This document shows positions 42,690-54,804 of a stretch of 64,000 bases of DNA, piece after piece. Position numbers and translations under genes: made by a program. Each line of letters begins with the position of its first letter. The first letter of the stretch is position 1. The DNA comes from Sweltsa coloradensis (Eukaryota > Arthropoda > Insecta > Plecoptera > Chloroperlidae), in the NCBI GenBank assembly GCA_024449915.1, contig JAMZAV010003152.1, positions 1-64,000 on the forward strand, in the 5' to 3' direction. The notes below the pieces were generated by a model that searched no databases, was not told the DNA's origin, and saw only the letters and a list, made by a program, of their open reading frames with translations.

Positions 42690-43904
42690 TAGAACGCTCC
42701 CACGGCGCGCGGGGCAAACTTGCTGGTCTGCCTCTTCTTCGGGATCCTCCCCCAGGCCAGGCAACCGAACACCCTGAGATGCTCCAGGTCGCTCTTCTGC
42801 AGCTCCCTCCCGGTCCACCTCTCCAGGGGGGTGTCGAAACCAAGCGCCCTCGACGGGCACCTGTTCCTGACGTGGCAGCCGGTCTTGACCCCCTCCGCCC
42901 AGAAATACAGGGGCATCCCGGCTTGGATGAGCATGCACCTGGTCGTGTCGCATAGCGTCAAGTTCATCTTCTCCGCCATGCCATTCTGCTGCGGAGTGTA
43001 CTCTACAGATCTACGATGCAAGATCCCGTTCTCCTCCAAGAATGCCTGGAATCTCTTTGACAGATATTCCGTTCCTCTGTCAGTCTGTAGCTCCTTGATT
43101 GTAGTTCCATGCAGATTCTCCCACCGGTTCTTGATCCGCACGAAATGGTCCAGCGCTTCACTCTTCTTTGCCATGGGCACTGCATCGACATATCTTGATC
43201 CTTCGTCAATAAAGGTGATTATGAATCTCTTCCCTCCAATTGACTGGGGGTAGATGGGGCCCATAATATCTGAGTGGACCCTATCCAGGATGGCCACCTC
43301 TCCTCCTTCCTTATGGGGAAACTTCTTTCTCTTTATTTTTCCCAGTACGCATGGTTCACACGGTTCTTGTGCCCCCATTGCAGGCTCAGGTCCCAACTCC
43401 AGCACTCCTAACCTCCCCATGGATTGTAGGTTAGGGTGCCCCAGCCTAGCATGCCACATGGACTGTGAAACTCGAGAAGCTTTCTTGAAATTTTTGTTGT
43501 ACTCCTCCTTTAGACCACTGATACTCACTCCTCCAATGGTTGAGACAAAGTAGAGACGACCAACCCTGTGTGCTTGGAAAATCAGGTTTCCGTCTCTCAG
43601 CACCTTGTTGATACCATCCTTAGATCTGAATTCTAGGCCTTTCTCGTCTGTTAGTCCCTGAGATATTAGATTGTCCTGCAGGTTGGGGACATAAAGCACA
43701 TCTGTCAGCTCCACATCCTTTCCCCCACACTCCTCGGACATTTGGATCGTAATCGAGCCAATCCCCGCAATGGCCAACGGGGTACCATCCCCTATTTCTA
43801 CCTCACCTGAGTACTGCTTCATGGAGTGAAATAGGCTCCTTTTTCCCGACATGTGGTCAGAAGCTCCCCCGTCCAAGATCCACACCCCACTCTCTCCAGC
43901 AGTG
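42690..43904 (-). pseudogene. Copia protease and integrase
   Basis: Protease loop WILDGGASDHM near 43875 (D-G/S-G of Copia proteases), then the pre-integrase zinc region (MWHARLGHPNLQSMG ... CEPCVLGKIKRKKF), then the integrase core with HSDIMGP, FIDEGSRY, TDRGTEYLS and the NGMAEKMNLTL glutamate block. The integrase would insert the element's cDNA. The right end of the frame (codons upstream of about 43905) is MITE sequence, and a frameshift at about 42700 separates the tail. Confidence 0.9.
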
Positions 43905-44173
43905 CGATTCTGTAAAATAGTCGCTATGATAGCGATAGCGATCACGGTTGATATGAAATATCAATCGTTATAAATTATCGTTATCGACCTGATTCTGTAA
44001 AATAGTCGCTACGGCCGCCATTTATCGTTTCTTGATAGCATAGCATAGCGACTCCGTTTTCATTCTCGTTATCATAGCGATCGCTATCATTTTTACAGAA
44101 TCAGTCGACACGCAAAATTGTCGCTAAAGTGCCGGATAACGATCGTTATCTTCCATAACGATTTTACAGAATC
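43905..44173. mobile_element. nested MITE pair inside Copia gag-pol
   Basis: The outer TIRs GATTCTGTAAAAT / ATTTTACAGAATC bound 269 bp; a second copy with the same TIRs sits inside it at 43991-44102 (112 bp). The interior is rich in self-complementary AGCGATAGCGATCGCTATC-like words. It separates the Copia zinc-knuckle region from the protease. No clean target duplication was recognised; class unknown. Confidence 0.8.
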
Positions 44174-44578
44174 AGACCGCAGGTGAGAACTTCTTAGCGT
44201 ATAGTGCAACATGCTCCCTTGTCGCAACTTTAGCTCTTCTTGGTGGGTCTTGGCTCTTCTCTTCTCTCTCCGTCTTCTCCTTCTCTTCTGATTCTTTAGC
44301 TTTAGGGCAGTTTTTCCGATGTGCCCTTCGCCTCCACAGGCATAACAGAAGAACTTGTACTTTATTTCTTTGTTTTTCCCTTTCTCTCCCGCACCAGATT
44401 TCCCTTCTTCCTTTTCATGGTAGCTTCTCTGAGGTCGCTGTCTCTCGTTGGCCTTGTTTGCCTTGAATGCCAAGTGAACACTTTCAGACTTTGCTGCGAT
44501 CTCCTTCTCACACTCGATCAAGATCTGCTTGATCGTGGAGATCTTCACCTTGTCCGGTTGCGCACATAGGGTTTTCAC
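44174..44578 (-). pseudogene. Copia gag nucleocapsid part
   Basis: Basic, glutamine- and lysine-rich region with CYACGGEGHIGK; a one-base deletion shifts the final cysteine of the CCHC knuckle (KNCPKAK in the other frame) out of frame. The frame then enters the MITE at 44173. Confidence 0.75.
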
Positions 44579-44585
44579 GGTAACC

Positions 44586-45080
44586 TCATATTCCGGCGGG
44601 AGTCCAGATAAACAAAGATAGGCTAGCTGCCGGCAGCCGGTCTCCTATCTGCAGCTCGCTCACCTGAAGCATCCTGTTCATATTTACCATCTGGTTGATG
44701 TAGTCTGTTACGCTCTTCTCGCCCTTCACCATCGTGGCGAGCTCCCTTAGTTTGAGCATGCCGCCATACTCACTGTTCTGGTGGCATTGTTCCTCCAAAG
44801 TCTTCCACGCCTCCGACGCAATCTCGATGTCGAGAATGTCGTTCATTAAGTCGTCTCCAGTTGATTTCATGATTAGGGCGAGCGCAGCATAGTTTTTCTG
44901 GCGCCTTGCCCTCACCTCGGTGGCGTTGGGGACATAGTCGGGCTCGTCGTTGTACCCGATAACCGCTTCCCAGCATTCTTGTTTCAGCATTTCTGCTTTT
45001 ATTCTTGCCTTCCATGCTGAGAAGTTGTTTCTGTTGAGTCGTGGAACGTGGTGATGAGTGTCTTCTCCCGATGGCAACAT
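44586..45080 (-). pseudogene. Copia gag N-terminal part
   Basis: Starts at the ATG at 45080. FSAWKARIKAEMLKQECWEA and AWKTLEEQCHQNSEYGGMLKL, with an LRELATMVKGE block, are typical of Copia gag (UBN2-like domain), which packages the RNA. It stops at 44586; the next piece begins 8 bp on in a different frame, so a small indel separates the halves. Confidence 0.85.
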
Positions 45081-45214
45081 CTTGACCGTCTTAACCTCAC
45101 TTCGCGAACGTGTCTAGGGCCCTAGGCCTAGGCTAGGCCTACTTGTTTAGTTGGTCTCCCGTACCTCCAAAACGTGACTGGATTTCTGCGGTGATTCTTT
45201 TCCTTAGTGCTTCT

Positions 45215-46235
45215 TGCGTTCCTGGGTACCATAACCTGTTGTTTTATTACTAGGAAAACGCTAAAGTCCCGCCGCGTTGATGGATGAGCTTTTTAAAATT
45301 TTTAGTTTGCATGGGATATCTTTACTTTTGCAAGTTCTTTGTTTTGCTGCCTACGCATTGTAGCTGATTGTTGTCAAGTTTCTTTTGTTACCTGTCAATT
45401 GGTATTATTGACCGTAAAAACTTATATTAAAAGCTTTATTTCTATAGATTCTGGCCAACTATTTAAACTTTTTCTTTTAAAAGGTACTACATCACTATAA
45501 CCTTAATGTCCATGTATAATATGAACGTTGTAGCCCCACCAGTTTGGTCAGAATTGGCCCAAATGGCACGAAAATATCGCACAAAAAATCAAAAAATTTA
45601 TATTAAAAGCTTTATTTCTATGGATTCTGGCTAACTTTTTCAACTTTTTCTTTCAAAAGTTACTACATCACCATAACCTTAATGTCCATGTATAATATGA
45701 ACGTTGTAGCCCTACCCGTTTGGTCAGAATTGGCCCAAATGTCACGAAAATATCGCACTAAAAATCGAAAAAAATCGTAAAAGTACGATATTCATGAGAA
45801 ATATTTCTTCGATTGTACCCAAAAACAATACACCTCTAAGTTCAGAGATTTCAAAGGTCCTGTTAAATTTTCATCAAGATCGGATATGCCGTTTGCCTGG
45901 TAGAGAGTTAACAAACAGACAAAAAAAAAACAAAAAAAAAAACAAAAAAAAACAAAAAAACACCCGAGCTAAATTTTTTGGGGGTCAGTGAAATTGAAGT
46001 CTTCGCTTCGCTTTTCCAACTACTTTGCTTGAGTGGTGAGGAACTTAGGGAAGAAGAATCAGTAGGCCTATGTACGTGTATCTTGTTGAGGTTTTTATTC
46101 CAGACGAACTACAGCAACTACAAGATGTTGATGTTGTTGTGATGTTTACATCATCAGCCACCAGGGGCAGCACAAGGCAGAGATGTTATTTTGTTTTTGC
46201 TACTACCAACTTAACAATTTAAAAGTACAACACAT
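45215..46235 (-). repeat. Copia 5' LTR, truncated, with a Helitron-like insertion
   Basis: A possible primer binding site (TATGGTACCCAGGAAC on the minus strand, near 45215-45235) adjoins the LTR end at about 45240. LTR sequence shared with the left LTR covers 45240-45250 and 46019-46235; beyond 46235 the similarity is lost, so the outer end of this LTR is missing. Confidence 0.6.
45250..46019 (-). mobile_element. Helitron-like family A copy 2, in the Copia LTR
   Basis: 770 bp. Minus strand starts TTGGAAAAGCGAAGCG and ends AACGCGGCGGGACTTTAGCG then TTTTCCTAG. The other Copia LTR supplies the empty site (TTATTACTACTTTGTTGAG), showing a clean insertion between TAG and T without duplication beyond the TAG(T) that both element end and target share. 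The body has two diverged blocks repeating AAAAGTTACTACATCACCAT and similar. Confidence 0.75.
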
Positions 46236-46239
46236 ATCT

Positions 46240-49200
46240 TTCAACTTTGTATCTCAATTTTCATTTGCATAATGGATATTAGGACCCGAGGCAAAGTCCA
46301 AGCCATACTTGCACCATGGAGTTTGGTACGACAGTACTATTTAAACTCCATGCTTGCACCATGTATAAACCAAAACATAATGAGGCAAACTTGAACTTGA
46401 ATTTGATCTAAGTTTAGGGCCTAGGCCTAAGAACGCGGGTAACCTCCAGACCTAAGCTCTACGTTGACTTCTACAAGAAGGCTTTATTGGGTAAGGTCTA
46501 GGCCGTGGTCCCTGAAAAATCTCACACAATTACTTGGGTCTAGCCTAGGCTTATGCACAATTGCACATACAATCTTTTATCGTGGAGTTGTAACTACATT
46601 CTTAACACAAAGGTAATATCAATGGTAATATTGATAATAATCCACAATGCCCAATCTTTGCTGTCCATGATCTGTCAAAACAAAACAAAACATAGCACAT
46701 TCTGCAACGGATAATATTACAGAGCGTATTCGGAGCGCTCCAGATTATTTTTAAAACACACGCAGGGATATAAGAATATGGTGGTTTGTTTACATCAGGT
46801 GAGAAGAACCAGCTTACAGCAGCTTAGCATAAGTATCTAGTGGACCCTGATGCTAAGCTACTGTAAGCTGGGTAAACTGTCGTGCGTCATAGGGATAATT
46901 GAGTAGGCTTAAACTTAGTTGTCACTATTTATTAAATCAAACAGCACAATACAAACCAACTTATTACACGCCATGTTTGTCAATCCCCTCCTCAGTCCAC
47001 CGCCTTGCAAACCCCATGAACTAGGAGGGTGGCGGTCTGTTTGAATTATACCACATCTCTCTTTCTATAAAAGATAATGAGAAAGTAATGATTAATCATA
47101 CAGACAAAAATTAAAGGATAAGTAAGCTATAAACTACTTAGTATAATTAAGGTATTCAGGGAATATAAATTTCCCAGATGATAAACACTATTTTGTTGGA
47201 TAAGCCTACAAATTGTTTTTATTATTTAAACGATGTAAATTAGGTTTATATGAGTCTTGAATAGTATCTTCAGTGAAGACGAGTCTTCCGGCTACTTTGA
47301 CAAGCAAGTTAGGTCTATTCGAGCCCTGGAGATTTCGTCTGGGAGGACGAGTCTTCCGGCTACCAAAATGTTGGGGCAAGAGATGAATGGGTGATACATG
47401 AAGATGAAAATGAAACTCTGGAGTGAATGGAGGACCATGTTAAAGATAACAAATGAGTGGACTGTAAATGAAGGCCCTGGTTCAGCGATCCACGGACACA
47501 ATAACACACACTTTGAATGGCAAATCACAAGGAAAAACACTGTATTTATTAATAGGCTAGGCCAGTTTTGAAAAAATGTGTCTCCTTCTCAATAGTGGTG
47601 TACCGGGGTGTTAAAAGCTGACACCAAAGTTATTCCTACTCAGAAGAATGTCCTGCATACGACAAACATTGTTGGCAATGTATATTTTGGATATATACTC
47701 CCCAAAACCCCCCAAAACCCCCTAAAAGTAACATTTACTACTTATTACTAACAATACTGGGAGTTAGATGTATAGAAATAGTGGAGAGTCACTACTTTTT
47801 GACAAATCACTGCATGTTTTTCAGAAAAGATTTATAAAGTAAAATCTTATCGATGTTGAAACAAAATCTATGAGTGAGTATTTTAGAAGATGCAAAACAC
47901 CACCGCTCGATTGGTGTCCATTCACCTAAAGTGATAAGTGTATTTTCGTAGAGAAGTGCAGAAAAACAATATCCTTTCTTGCAACAATGGTAGCATTAGC
48001 GCTATGGTGTGAATAGTGAGCGAGCTACGATGTGACGGTAAATTTAATCATAGTATCTCACTGGAGTCGCTACCTTGAGCTGTTAATTGAAGCAAAATGC
48101 CCCAAAGAAGATGCTACTATGCCAAGGAAAATTCTACCAAAAATCGTGCATGAGACAAAAGATTTGTAAATACGTGCATTCGTTCTTCTAAAGGGAGATC
48201 GACATTATTTATTTTGTGCGACAAAATACGAGCGTCGTTGAGTTTGATGGATTGGTACCGCCGAAGATTATATACACATTTATTAACCAATCAAAACCTT
48301 TCGACGAAGAACTGATGTGCATTGTTCACGTACGCGCAGATATATTATCGTTGAATAATCGGTGGCCGGTGCTCGATCATTGGTAGTCAGTGAAAAAGAA
48401 ATTTTGAAGTGTATTCCGGAATCTCTAGATAATAATATATTCATCGATCTCTTGTTGGGCGGCTACTCAGAAAACTCGGAGGAATTGGTTGACAACTCAA
48501 AAATACTAAGCTTGTGTGTGCTGTTGTGATCAGAGTTATATGGTTTTAATTGTTCAAGAAATAATTTTTAAATACTTATTTTTTTATCCAGTGATTTTGC
48601 TGAAGTTCCAAACAATATGTAAAGGGAAATTATTTCTTGTTATTGTCTACTGCTAACATAATTGAAGATTATTTCATCAGATCACAAGCTTAAATTCCCC
48701 CTCGTTACCAAAACAACATAAAATAGAAACGTTTGAAATACAAGCGCACTGATGCGATTGGTTTGCACAATCAGCAGAGCGCATTCGTCGCAAAGTGACA
48801 CGGCGTGGCACTGTGGGAGTGCGGTTTGATATTATTTGTAATATTGGCATTTTGGCACACTTCTTTGAAAAAACTTTATTGCATTCCACAGGTATTGAGC
48901 ATACATGCATGGGAACGTGAATTATTTTCGTTGAGTAGTTCTCGATACACAGCGTTGCACAGTAGTTGCATACACTTAACTGACAATATTTTATTATTGC
49001 ACCCCTGTTTTACACCTCAATAATTTATTTATTCGGATGTTTGAAGTAGCTTATTGCATTAATTAATCTTTGCTAAGTATATATTATGTATTTTGTTTTA
49101 GTTTTCATGTTAATATATTGTGGATTCTGCGATTTAATTACTTCTGAACGACCAAAACCAACCCTTAAGATTTAAGGGTATAAAAAGTGAAAATAGCGAT

Positions 49201-49450
49201 TGCCAACAATGTTTTTCGGATTCAGAGTGTAAAAATCTATTCAAATCACTTTGTTGGCAGCTTTTAACACGTCGGGCCACAAAGTTCGAATTTTTTTTAA
49301 ACTGGCCTAATCTATAGTTAATTCCTGTTTCCTTCCAGAAGAGTTAGAGTTAGAGAGAGTAAGAGAACTTTTCATAACATCGTGGGTGCAAGTGAACCAA
49401 AGGCGAATTCACATCAGAGCGCTTTGCTTTTGCTTGATGTCCAGATATTA
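46240..49450. other. 3.2 kb without recognisable gene
   Basis: Several frames under 85 codons, none with a motif. Notable only: the inverted CAGGGTCCACTAGATAC word near 46840; a direct repeat GACGAGTCTTCCGGCTAC at about 47279 and 47340; CCCCAAAACCCC-like words at about 47700. A host intron or intergenic origin is possible but untestable here. Confidence 0.45.
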
Positions 49451-49454
49451 TTTA

Positions 49455-49575
49455 TAGTTGGCGACTATGACGCTGTTATGATGGTAGTCTTATCATAGAC
49501 ATAAATTAAAAAAGGAGCCTCCACCGGGGATTGAACCCCGAACCTCTGATGTCTGGGCAGATGCTCTCACCCCTT
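49455..49575 (-). repeat. SINE relic with tRNA-like half
   Basis: The minus strand carries B box GGTTCAATCCC within a good T-arm (TCGGGGTTCAATCCCCGG) but the 5' half of the tRNA is degraded. The adjacent block GGCGACTATGACGCTGTTAT also occurs near 18110. A partial second B box (TGGTTCAATCCCCGG) is at about 49730 on the plus strand. Confidence 0.5.
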
Positions 49576-49769
49576 TTTATTATTAATTTTCTTAACTTCA
49601 AATAAAAATGGTCCCGTGCCGTGGTTGAAATAAAAAATATAATTTCATCTACCAAAATTTAATATTCAAGCAATAGCCAACAATAAAGCCACTTTGTTAC
49701 GACTTATCTCATCTTAATTTGACAGCCGTGGTTCAATCCCCGGTGGTAACACTGTTTTAAAACCATAAT

Positions 49770-50460
49770 AATATATACAATGTTAATTGAAATTGCCAAA
49801 TAAAGTCGAATAAAATACTGTATTTAGATTATGTTTATTATCATCATGGAAAGTGGTTTTCCGCGTGCTTCAACCCATTTTTTTCTCCTATTAGAGATGT
49901 TTATGTTCGTACCCAAACAAATGGACTTGTTGCCATAAACCCTCCTCCCCCCCCCCCACCCCCACTTCCGCCTCAACTTCATATTAGTACATCACACGCT
50001 TTCAAAAGGCGATACACTAAAAATTATCTTACTTCAATTCACGTGCAGTAAATTTGAAAGACTCAGAGATGCATAAATGTAATAACGCGCCGTGGCTGGA
50101 TGTATTAATAATTGTTTCATTCTGTTGTGAAATAATAAACAAAATTGTCCCGACTGGGGATCGAACCCAAAACATACTGGTCCCTGTACATATAATAAAT
50201 TGATATTTGGGATGCTCCGGTATCGAACAATTGTCTGTAAGAGTGCAATAAACATTGACGCCAAGCATAGCATTCTATAGCGCAGATCTATGCATAATGA
50301 TTCAAATGGTGTCCTGCAGTAGTTCACGAGCAAAGTCATGCAGCCAATCAGAACAACTTTTCAACAAAATTACATGACCTGTCACTCAAAGTGGTGAAAA
50401 AGCTTCGTATCGCTAGGTTGCGCCACTTGCTGGAGTCAAAAAAGCCTAAAATAGCGCCGA
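49770..50460. other. no gene; C-rich run and a tRNA-like T-arm
   Basis: A run of about 11 C is near 49950. GGGTTCGATCCCC on the minus strand near 50155-50170 is a lone B-box-like T-arm. The frames here are short and overlapping. Confidence 0.4.
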
Positions 50461-50467
50461 AACATGC

Positions 50468-50782
50468 TTTCGTACTTCCATTGTACAGCGGACACCCCTT
50501 GTTCAAAAATTCTCAGATTCTTAGGAATGCTAGTTGAAGGTGTATATTTACACGTGTGTTGCGTACTTTTTCCAAAAAGTGCTTGGTTACGCCTAAAAAA
50601 AATCGCGAAAAACAGGTAAATGTTAAAATATTCCCCAAAAGTTAACAAATTTTATTTAAAAAACAAGGACAATTTTGGAAAAAGTACTCAACACACGTTC
50701 ATTGGACGTCTTTACTGAGTTGAATAAAAAAAAATTATAAAGATATCTCAATTGTGTCGTTAGATACGATGGAAGTACGAAA
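50468..50782. mobile_element. 315-bp MITE
   Basis: TIRs TTTCGTACTTCCATTGTA / TTTCGTACTTCCATCGTA (17 of 18 identical). It contains a second pair of inverted words (CGTGTGTTG.GTACTTTTTCCAAAA and its complement). Non-coding. No duplication of the flanks was seen. Confidence 0.65.
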
Positions 50783-50829
50783 CCACTGCAACACACCGAA
50801 ATAATACAGGGTCCAGTAGAGCCTTAAGC

Positions 50830-51771
50830 GAGCATTGTGAATTCCTGGACCTCGACGAGAACCTACTATAGCAACTGATTGCTGGTGTAAGGGATCAAGC
50901 TTTACAAACCAAGTTGCTGGCTACCAGCCTTACCTTTAAGAGGGCCGTGGAGTTAGCTGTGGCAGCAGAAACATCCTAGAGGGACGTACAGGTCCTTAGG
51001 GGCAGTGTAGGTGTAGCCCAAGTCAACAAGTTTGATGCCAAGTCAGCTAGAGACAAAAAGGGGGGAGGCCCGGCTAATAAGCCTAAGCCTAGGCCTACTG
51101 CACAAGGAAAGGAGGCTCAATGCTACCGTTGTAGCAGTCCTGCACACTTAGCAGATAAGTGCAAGCTTGCAGGTAATGTAACATGCAACAAGTGCCAGAA
51201 ACCTGGCCACATTTCCAAAGTTTGTAAAAGTAAAAAAGTCGAGCCTAAGCCTGATGCTAAACCACCGGTCAGTACTAACTTAGTGCAGACTCAGCCTGTT
51301 AGTTCTTTCTTATTTTCTGTACAGAGTAATAAGTGTGCAGAGGATGAGTTTAAGGCTACTGTGGCGGTGAATGGAGTGTCACTGAGGATGGAGGTGGACA
51401 CTGGCTCTAAACATTCCCTCATTGGACAGTCCACGTTCAAGCAGCTGTGGCCTAGGGAACCGCCTGATATGTCTGAGTCGGAATACAGACTGAGAACTTG
51501 GTCTAAACAGGATTTAGGTGTCCAAGGAGTGGTACTAGTGGAAATAGGCCATGAGGGCAAGACTTACAAGCTACCGCTTTATGTCATGGATAAAGACGGT
51601 CCTAGTTTACTAGGGAGAGACTGGATTAGGGAGCTTGGGTTATCGGTACAGGTAAGCCCAGTTAACAAAGTACAAGTGGAAGAGGTTAACATTCCTAAAG
51701 AGTTACATGGGCTGGAGGACGTATTCCAGAGTGGACTAGGTACGTACACCGGAGAGAAGGTACATGTTTAG
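50830..51771 (+). pseudogene. Gypsy-3 gag C-terminal part and protease
   Basis: The coding trace from about 50845 shows a gag end (KRAVELAVAAETS) with stops near 50870 and 50980. Two zinc knuckles follow, CYRCSSPAHLADKC and CNKCQKPGHISKVC (near 51120-51230), then the protease with MEVDTGSKHSLIGQSTF and GPSLLGRDWI. The open part ends at the TAG near 51769; a 2-bp insertion there puts the reverse transcriptase in another frame. The 5' LTR and most of gag are absent. Confidence 0.88.
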
Positions 51772-51782
51772 AACCAGGGGCG

Positions 51783-53234
51783 GTGCCTGTTTTCCGCAGG
51801 CACCGGTCTCCGCCGTTTGCGCTGAAGGAAAGGGCAGTCATTGCGCTAGAACAGTTGCAGCGAGAGGGAGCCGCCGAGGAGATTCCACACTGCAAATGGG
51901 GTACACCGGCCGTTTTTGTCGCAAAAGGAGATGGAACGGTGCGGGTGTGCGGCGACTACTCGTGCACAGTGAATACAGTATTGAAAACTGAGGTCTATCC
52001 ATTACCGACAAACACTGAAGTGTTTACCACCTTGGCTAACGGTTGTTACTTCACGAGGCTTGACTTGGACAGGGCCTATACGCAAGTCCGAGTGGACGAG
52101 GAATCGTCACGAGTGTTAGCACTCAATACGCATCGAGGCCTTCTAAGAATGAAGAGGTTACCGCTTGGTCTAGCGTCGGCACCAGACACATTTCAACGCC
52201 TTATGGAAACGCTGTTGAAAGGGTTGGAAGGCGTGGTAGTCTTCTTAGACGATCTGCTGATTTCAGGTACCACGCTGGAGGAATTATGGAGGAGAACTCG
52301 GGCCGTGTTGGAGAGAATAAATGGGGTAGGATTTTGCCTGAAGTTGGCCAAGTGTCAGTTTGGACTAGAGTCTGTTGAATTTATAGGCTTTCAGATTGAC
52401 AAAGACGGCTTACATCCTACCGAGGAGAAGATTCAAGCCCTGCTGAGCGCGCCTTCTCCAGCAAACAAGGAGCAACTAGAGTCATTTCTAGGCTTCTTGA
52501 CGTTCTACGAACGATACATCAATCACATGGCAACAAAGTTATCTCCACTGTACGATTTACGCCGTAAGGATACGCCTTGGGGCTGGACCGAGAAACATGA
52601 GGTATGTTTCCAGGAAGCAAAAAAGTTGATTTCTTCGGAGCAGGTCCTAGCACACTACAGCTTGACCAAGCCGTTAAGACTCTCGTGTGATGCCTCACCA
52701 TATGGAGTGGGAGCGGTACTGGCTCATGTAGAATCCGATGGCAATGAAGCACCTGTGGCATTTGGTTCGCGCACACTACATGCGGCCGAAAAGAATTACT
52801 CGCAATTGGACAAAGAATTCTTATCGATTATTTATGGTCTACGTAAATTTCATCGCTATATTAATGGCAGACCGTTCGAGATAATCACCGATCACAAGCC
52901 ACTGGTGGGCCTACTACTACCTGGCCGACCTTTGCCGGATGTGTTGTCACCACGCATGACGCGTTGGTTACTAATGCTAGCCTGTTATAGGTACACGATT
53001 ACATTCCGTCCAGGGAAGTTGCACGGAAATGCAGATATGTGCAGCCGACTTCCATTGCCAGTACCGGAGCAGCCAGAATATCCCGAGCCGGCAGACGTCT
53101 GGTTCCTGATGGAAGCCCCAGAAGGATCGTCACTGGCGGTGGAACACATACGCGAGGAAACGCAGAAGGACACCATCTTGTCCAGGGTGATGAAAGGTGT
53201 TCAGCATGGCGGGAATACCGCAGAGCTGCCGTAA
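51783..53234 (+). pseudogene. Gypsy-3 reverse transcriptase and RNase H
   Basis: 483 open codons. Blocks: EEIPHCKWGTPAVFVAKGD (finger), FTRLDLDRAYTQVRV (first aspartate, about residue 92), LPLGLASAPDTFQRLME, VVFLDDLLIS (about 152-161), SFLGFLTFYERYINHM (thumb), LSCDASPYGVGAVLAH (RNase H, about 305), the E of QLDKEFLSIIYGLRKFHRY, and ITDHKPLVGLL. The connector PGKLHGNADMCSRLPLP precedes a TAA at 53232, after which the same frame continues into integrase. Confidence 0.94.
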
Positions 53235-54528
53235 CAATTCCAACCGTACGTACACAACTGGGTAGGCCTATTCGTACACCATGGCTGCCTGTTGTACAGC
53301 AACCGGGTGGTAATACCCACTTCCTTGAGGCCGGAGGTCCTGAAGTTGCTGCATAAAGTTCACCAAGGTATAGTAAAGACCAAATCTATTGCACGAAGTT
53401 ACGTGTGGTGGCCTGGGTTAGACAAGGAGATCGAGGAACTGATTGCGACCTTGTCAAGCTTGCGCCGAGACTCGCAAGGCTCCAGCCAAGTCCAATGTTA
53501 TACTGTGGAGCATCCCAGCAAAGCCGATGTCACGCATTCACATAGATTTTGCGGGGCCGACTCGGGGACAGACCTTCTTCGTCGCGGTGGACGCTCATTC
53601 AAGATGGCCGGTGGTGAAAAATACCAAGGGAGCTTTGACTTCTGCTGAAGCCATTGAGGTGCTACGAGACATGTTTGTGGGTTATGGTATCCCGGACGAA
53701 TTGGTCTCGGATAATGCCGCAGCCTTCAAGTCTGAGGAGTTTCAAGCCTTTTTGAGACTAAATCAAGTGAGGCACATCACCTCAGCACCGTACTCTCCAG
53801 CTTCAAATGGACTAGCGGAGAGAAATTTTCAAACTGTTAAGAATCTACTAAGCAAGGTAGCACCAGAGACTTGGCAGCTAGAGCTAGGGAACATACTGTT
53901 AGCGTTACGAACCACACCTAATGCTACCACGGGAGAGATGCCATCTGGTCTTTTGATGGGGAGGAGGATCCGCACGATGTTCGACAAGCTTCACCCGGAT
54001 AATTACAATTCCAGATCCGCAAGCCGAGAAACTGTGGCAGTGCAAGCCCAGAAGGACGACCCAGCCTGGCGGCAGTACCACGAGGGTCAACCAGTTTACT
54101 TCCGAAACCATGGGCGAGGACCAAAGTGGCTGCCAGGAACAATTATGATAATTCATGGTCCCAGGAATTTCACAGTCGCGGATGAAGACGGAACGTCCCG
54201 GAGACTGCACCTGAACCAACTGTGGTCACGAAGAGTGGCAGAGGTACCTGACCAGCCACCGCCAGACCACAGCTCAGTACCCAAACGTCATTCGGGAGAA
54301 TTACCTTTCGATCGGTGCAACTCTGTACCGAGCAAGCCGGACATCTCGAATGATGCCCCTACAATGGTCGAGGATGGAGGCCCACCACTTCTAGAGGTGG
54401 CAACGTTACCGCCACCTACACCTCCAAGCCGCTCTGCGTCACCCATGATGGCAACGCCAAAACCGGTGGAACGTCTCACAAGAGCGACACGACCACCAGT
54501 TTATCTAAAGGACTTTCATTGTCAATAA
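53235..54528 (+). pseudogene. Gypsy-3 integrase
   Basis: In frame after the stop comes the HHCC module (HKVHQGIVKTKSIARSYVWW), with a shift near 53445 to the frame carrying the two cysteines (CQAC). The core has HIDFAGP, VDAHSRWP, SDNAAAFKSEEFQAFL and NGLAERNFQTVKNLL: the D,D,E triad. A C-terminal domain includes LLMGRRIRTMFDKLHPDN and a proline-rich tail (PPPTPPS) ending at 54528. Only about two lesions separate it from an intact integrase. Confidence 0.92.
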
Positions 54529-54568
54529 TTTCATGATTGTTCTCTTCCTGACATTTTCTTTGTTTTAT

Positions 54569-54579
54569 AAGGGGAGAAT
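54569..54579 (+). other. Gypsy-3 polypurine tract
   Basis: AAGGGGAGAAT directly before a TG at 54580, the probable start of the 3' LTR (TGTGGTGTTTAACC). The LTR's 3' boundary and the 5' LTR were not found. Confidence 0.65.
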
Positions 54580-54667
54580 TGTGGTGTTTAACCATTTGAA
54601 TTTGGTGCCAAGAAGCTTCACTCGGGCACCGCTTGAGAGCGCCTATGCACCTCTCTGTGCACCTCTT

Positions 54668-54803
54668 TATCCACTTTGAATGAAAAAAATCGGCCTTTAT
54701 TAACGGTTTTTAAGTATTTTGGCATTATACAAAATAATGTAAATAAAATAAAAATACTTAAAAACCGTTAATAAAGGCCGATTTTTTTCGTTCAAAGTGG
54801 ATA
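54668..54803. repeat. 55-bp-arm hairpin
   Basis: TATCCACTTTGAATGAAAAA at the left and TTTTTCGTTCAAAGTGGATA at the right, with about 55 bp arms and only a few mismatches around a 25-bp AT loop. It lies inside the supposed Gypsy-3 LTR. Confidence 0.8.
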
Positions 54804-54804
54804 A

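Noticed and set aside
42024..43553. Long plus-strand frames of up to 222 codons
   Set aside because: They are antisense shadows of the GC-rich Copia integrase and linker.
47279..47360. Possible LTR or CRISPR-like direct repeat (GACGAGTCTTCCGGCTAC)
   Set aside because: Only two short copies with a 43-bp spacer; no TG/CA ends, no third unit, and the genome is eukaryotic.
14613..50170. Functional tRNA genes
   Set aside because: All tRNA-like sequences have stem defects, repeat in identical flanking context or lack half of the clover-leaf; SINE heads are the better reading.
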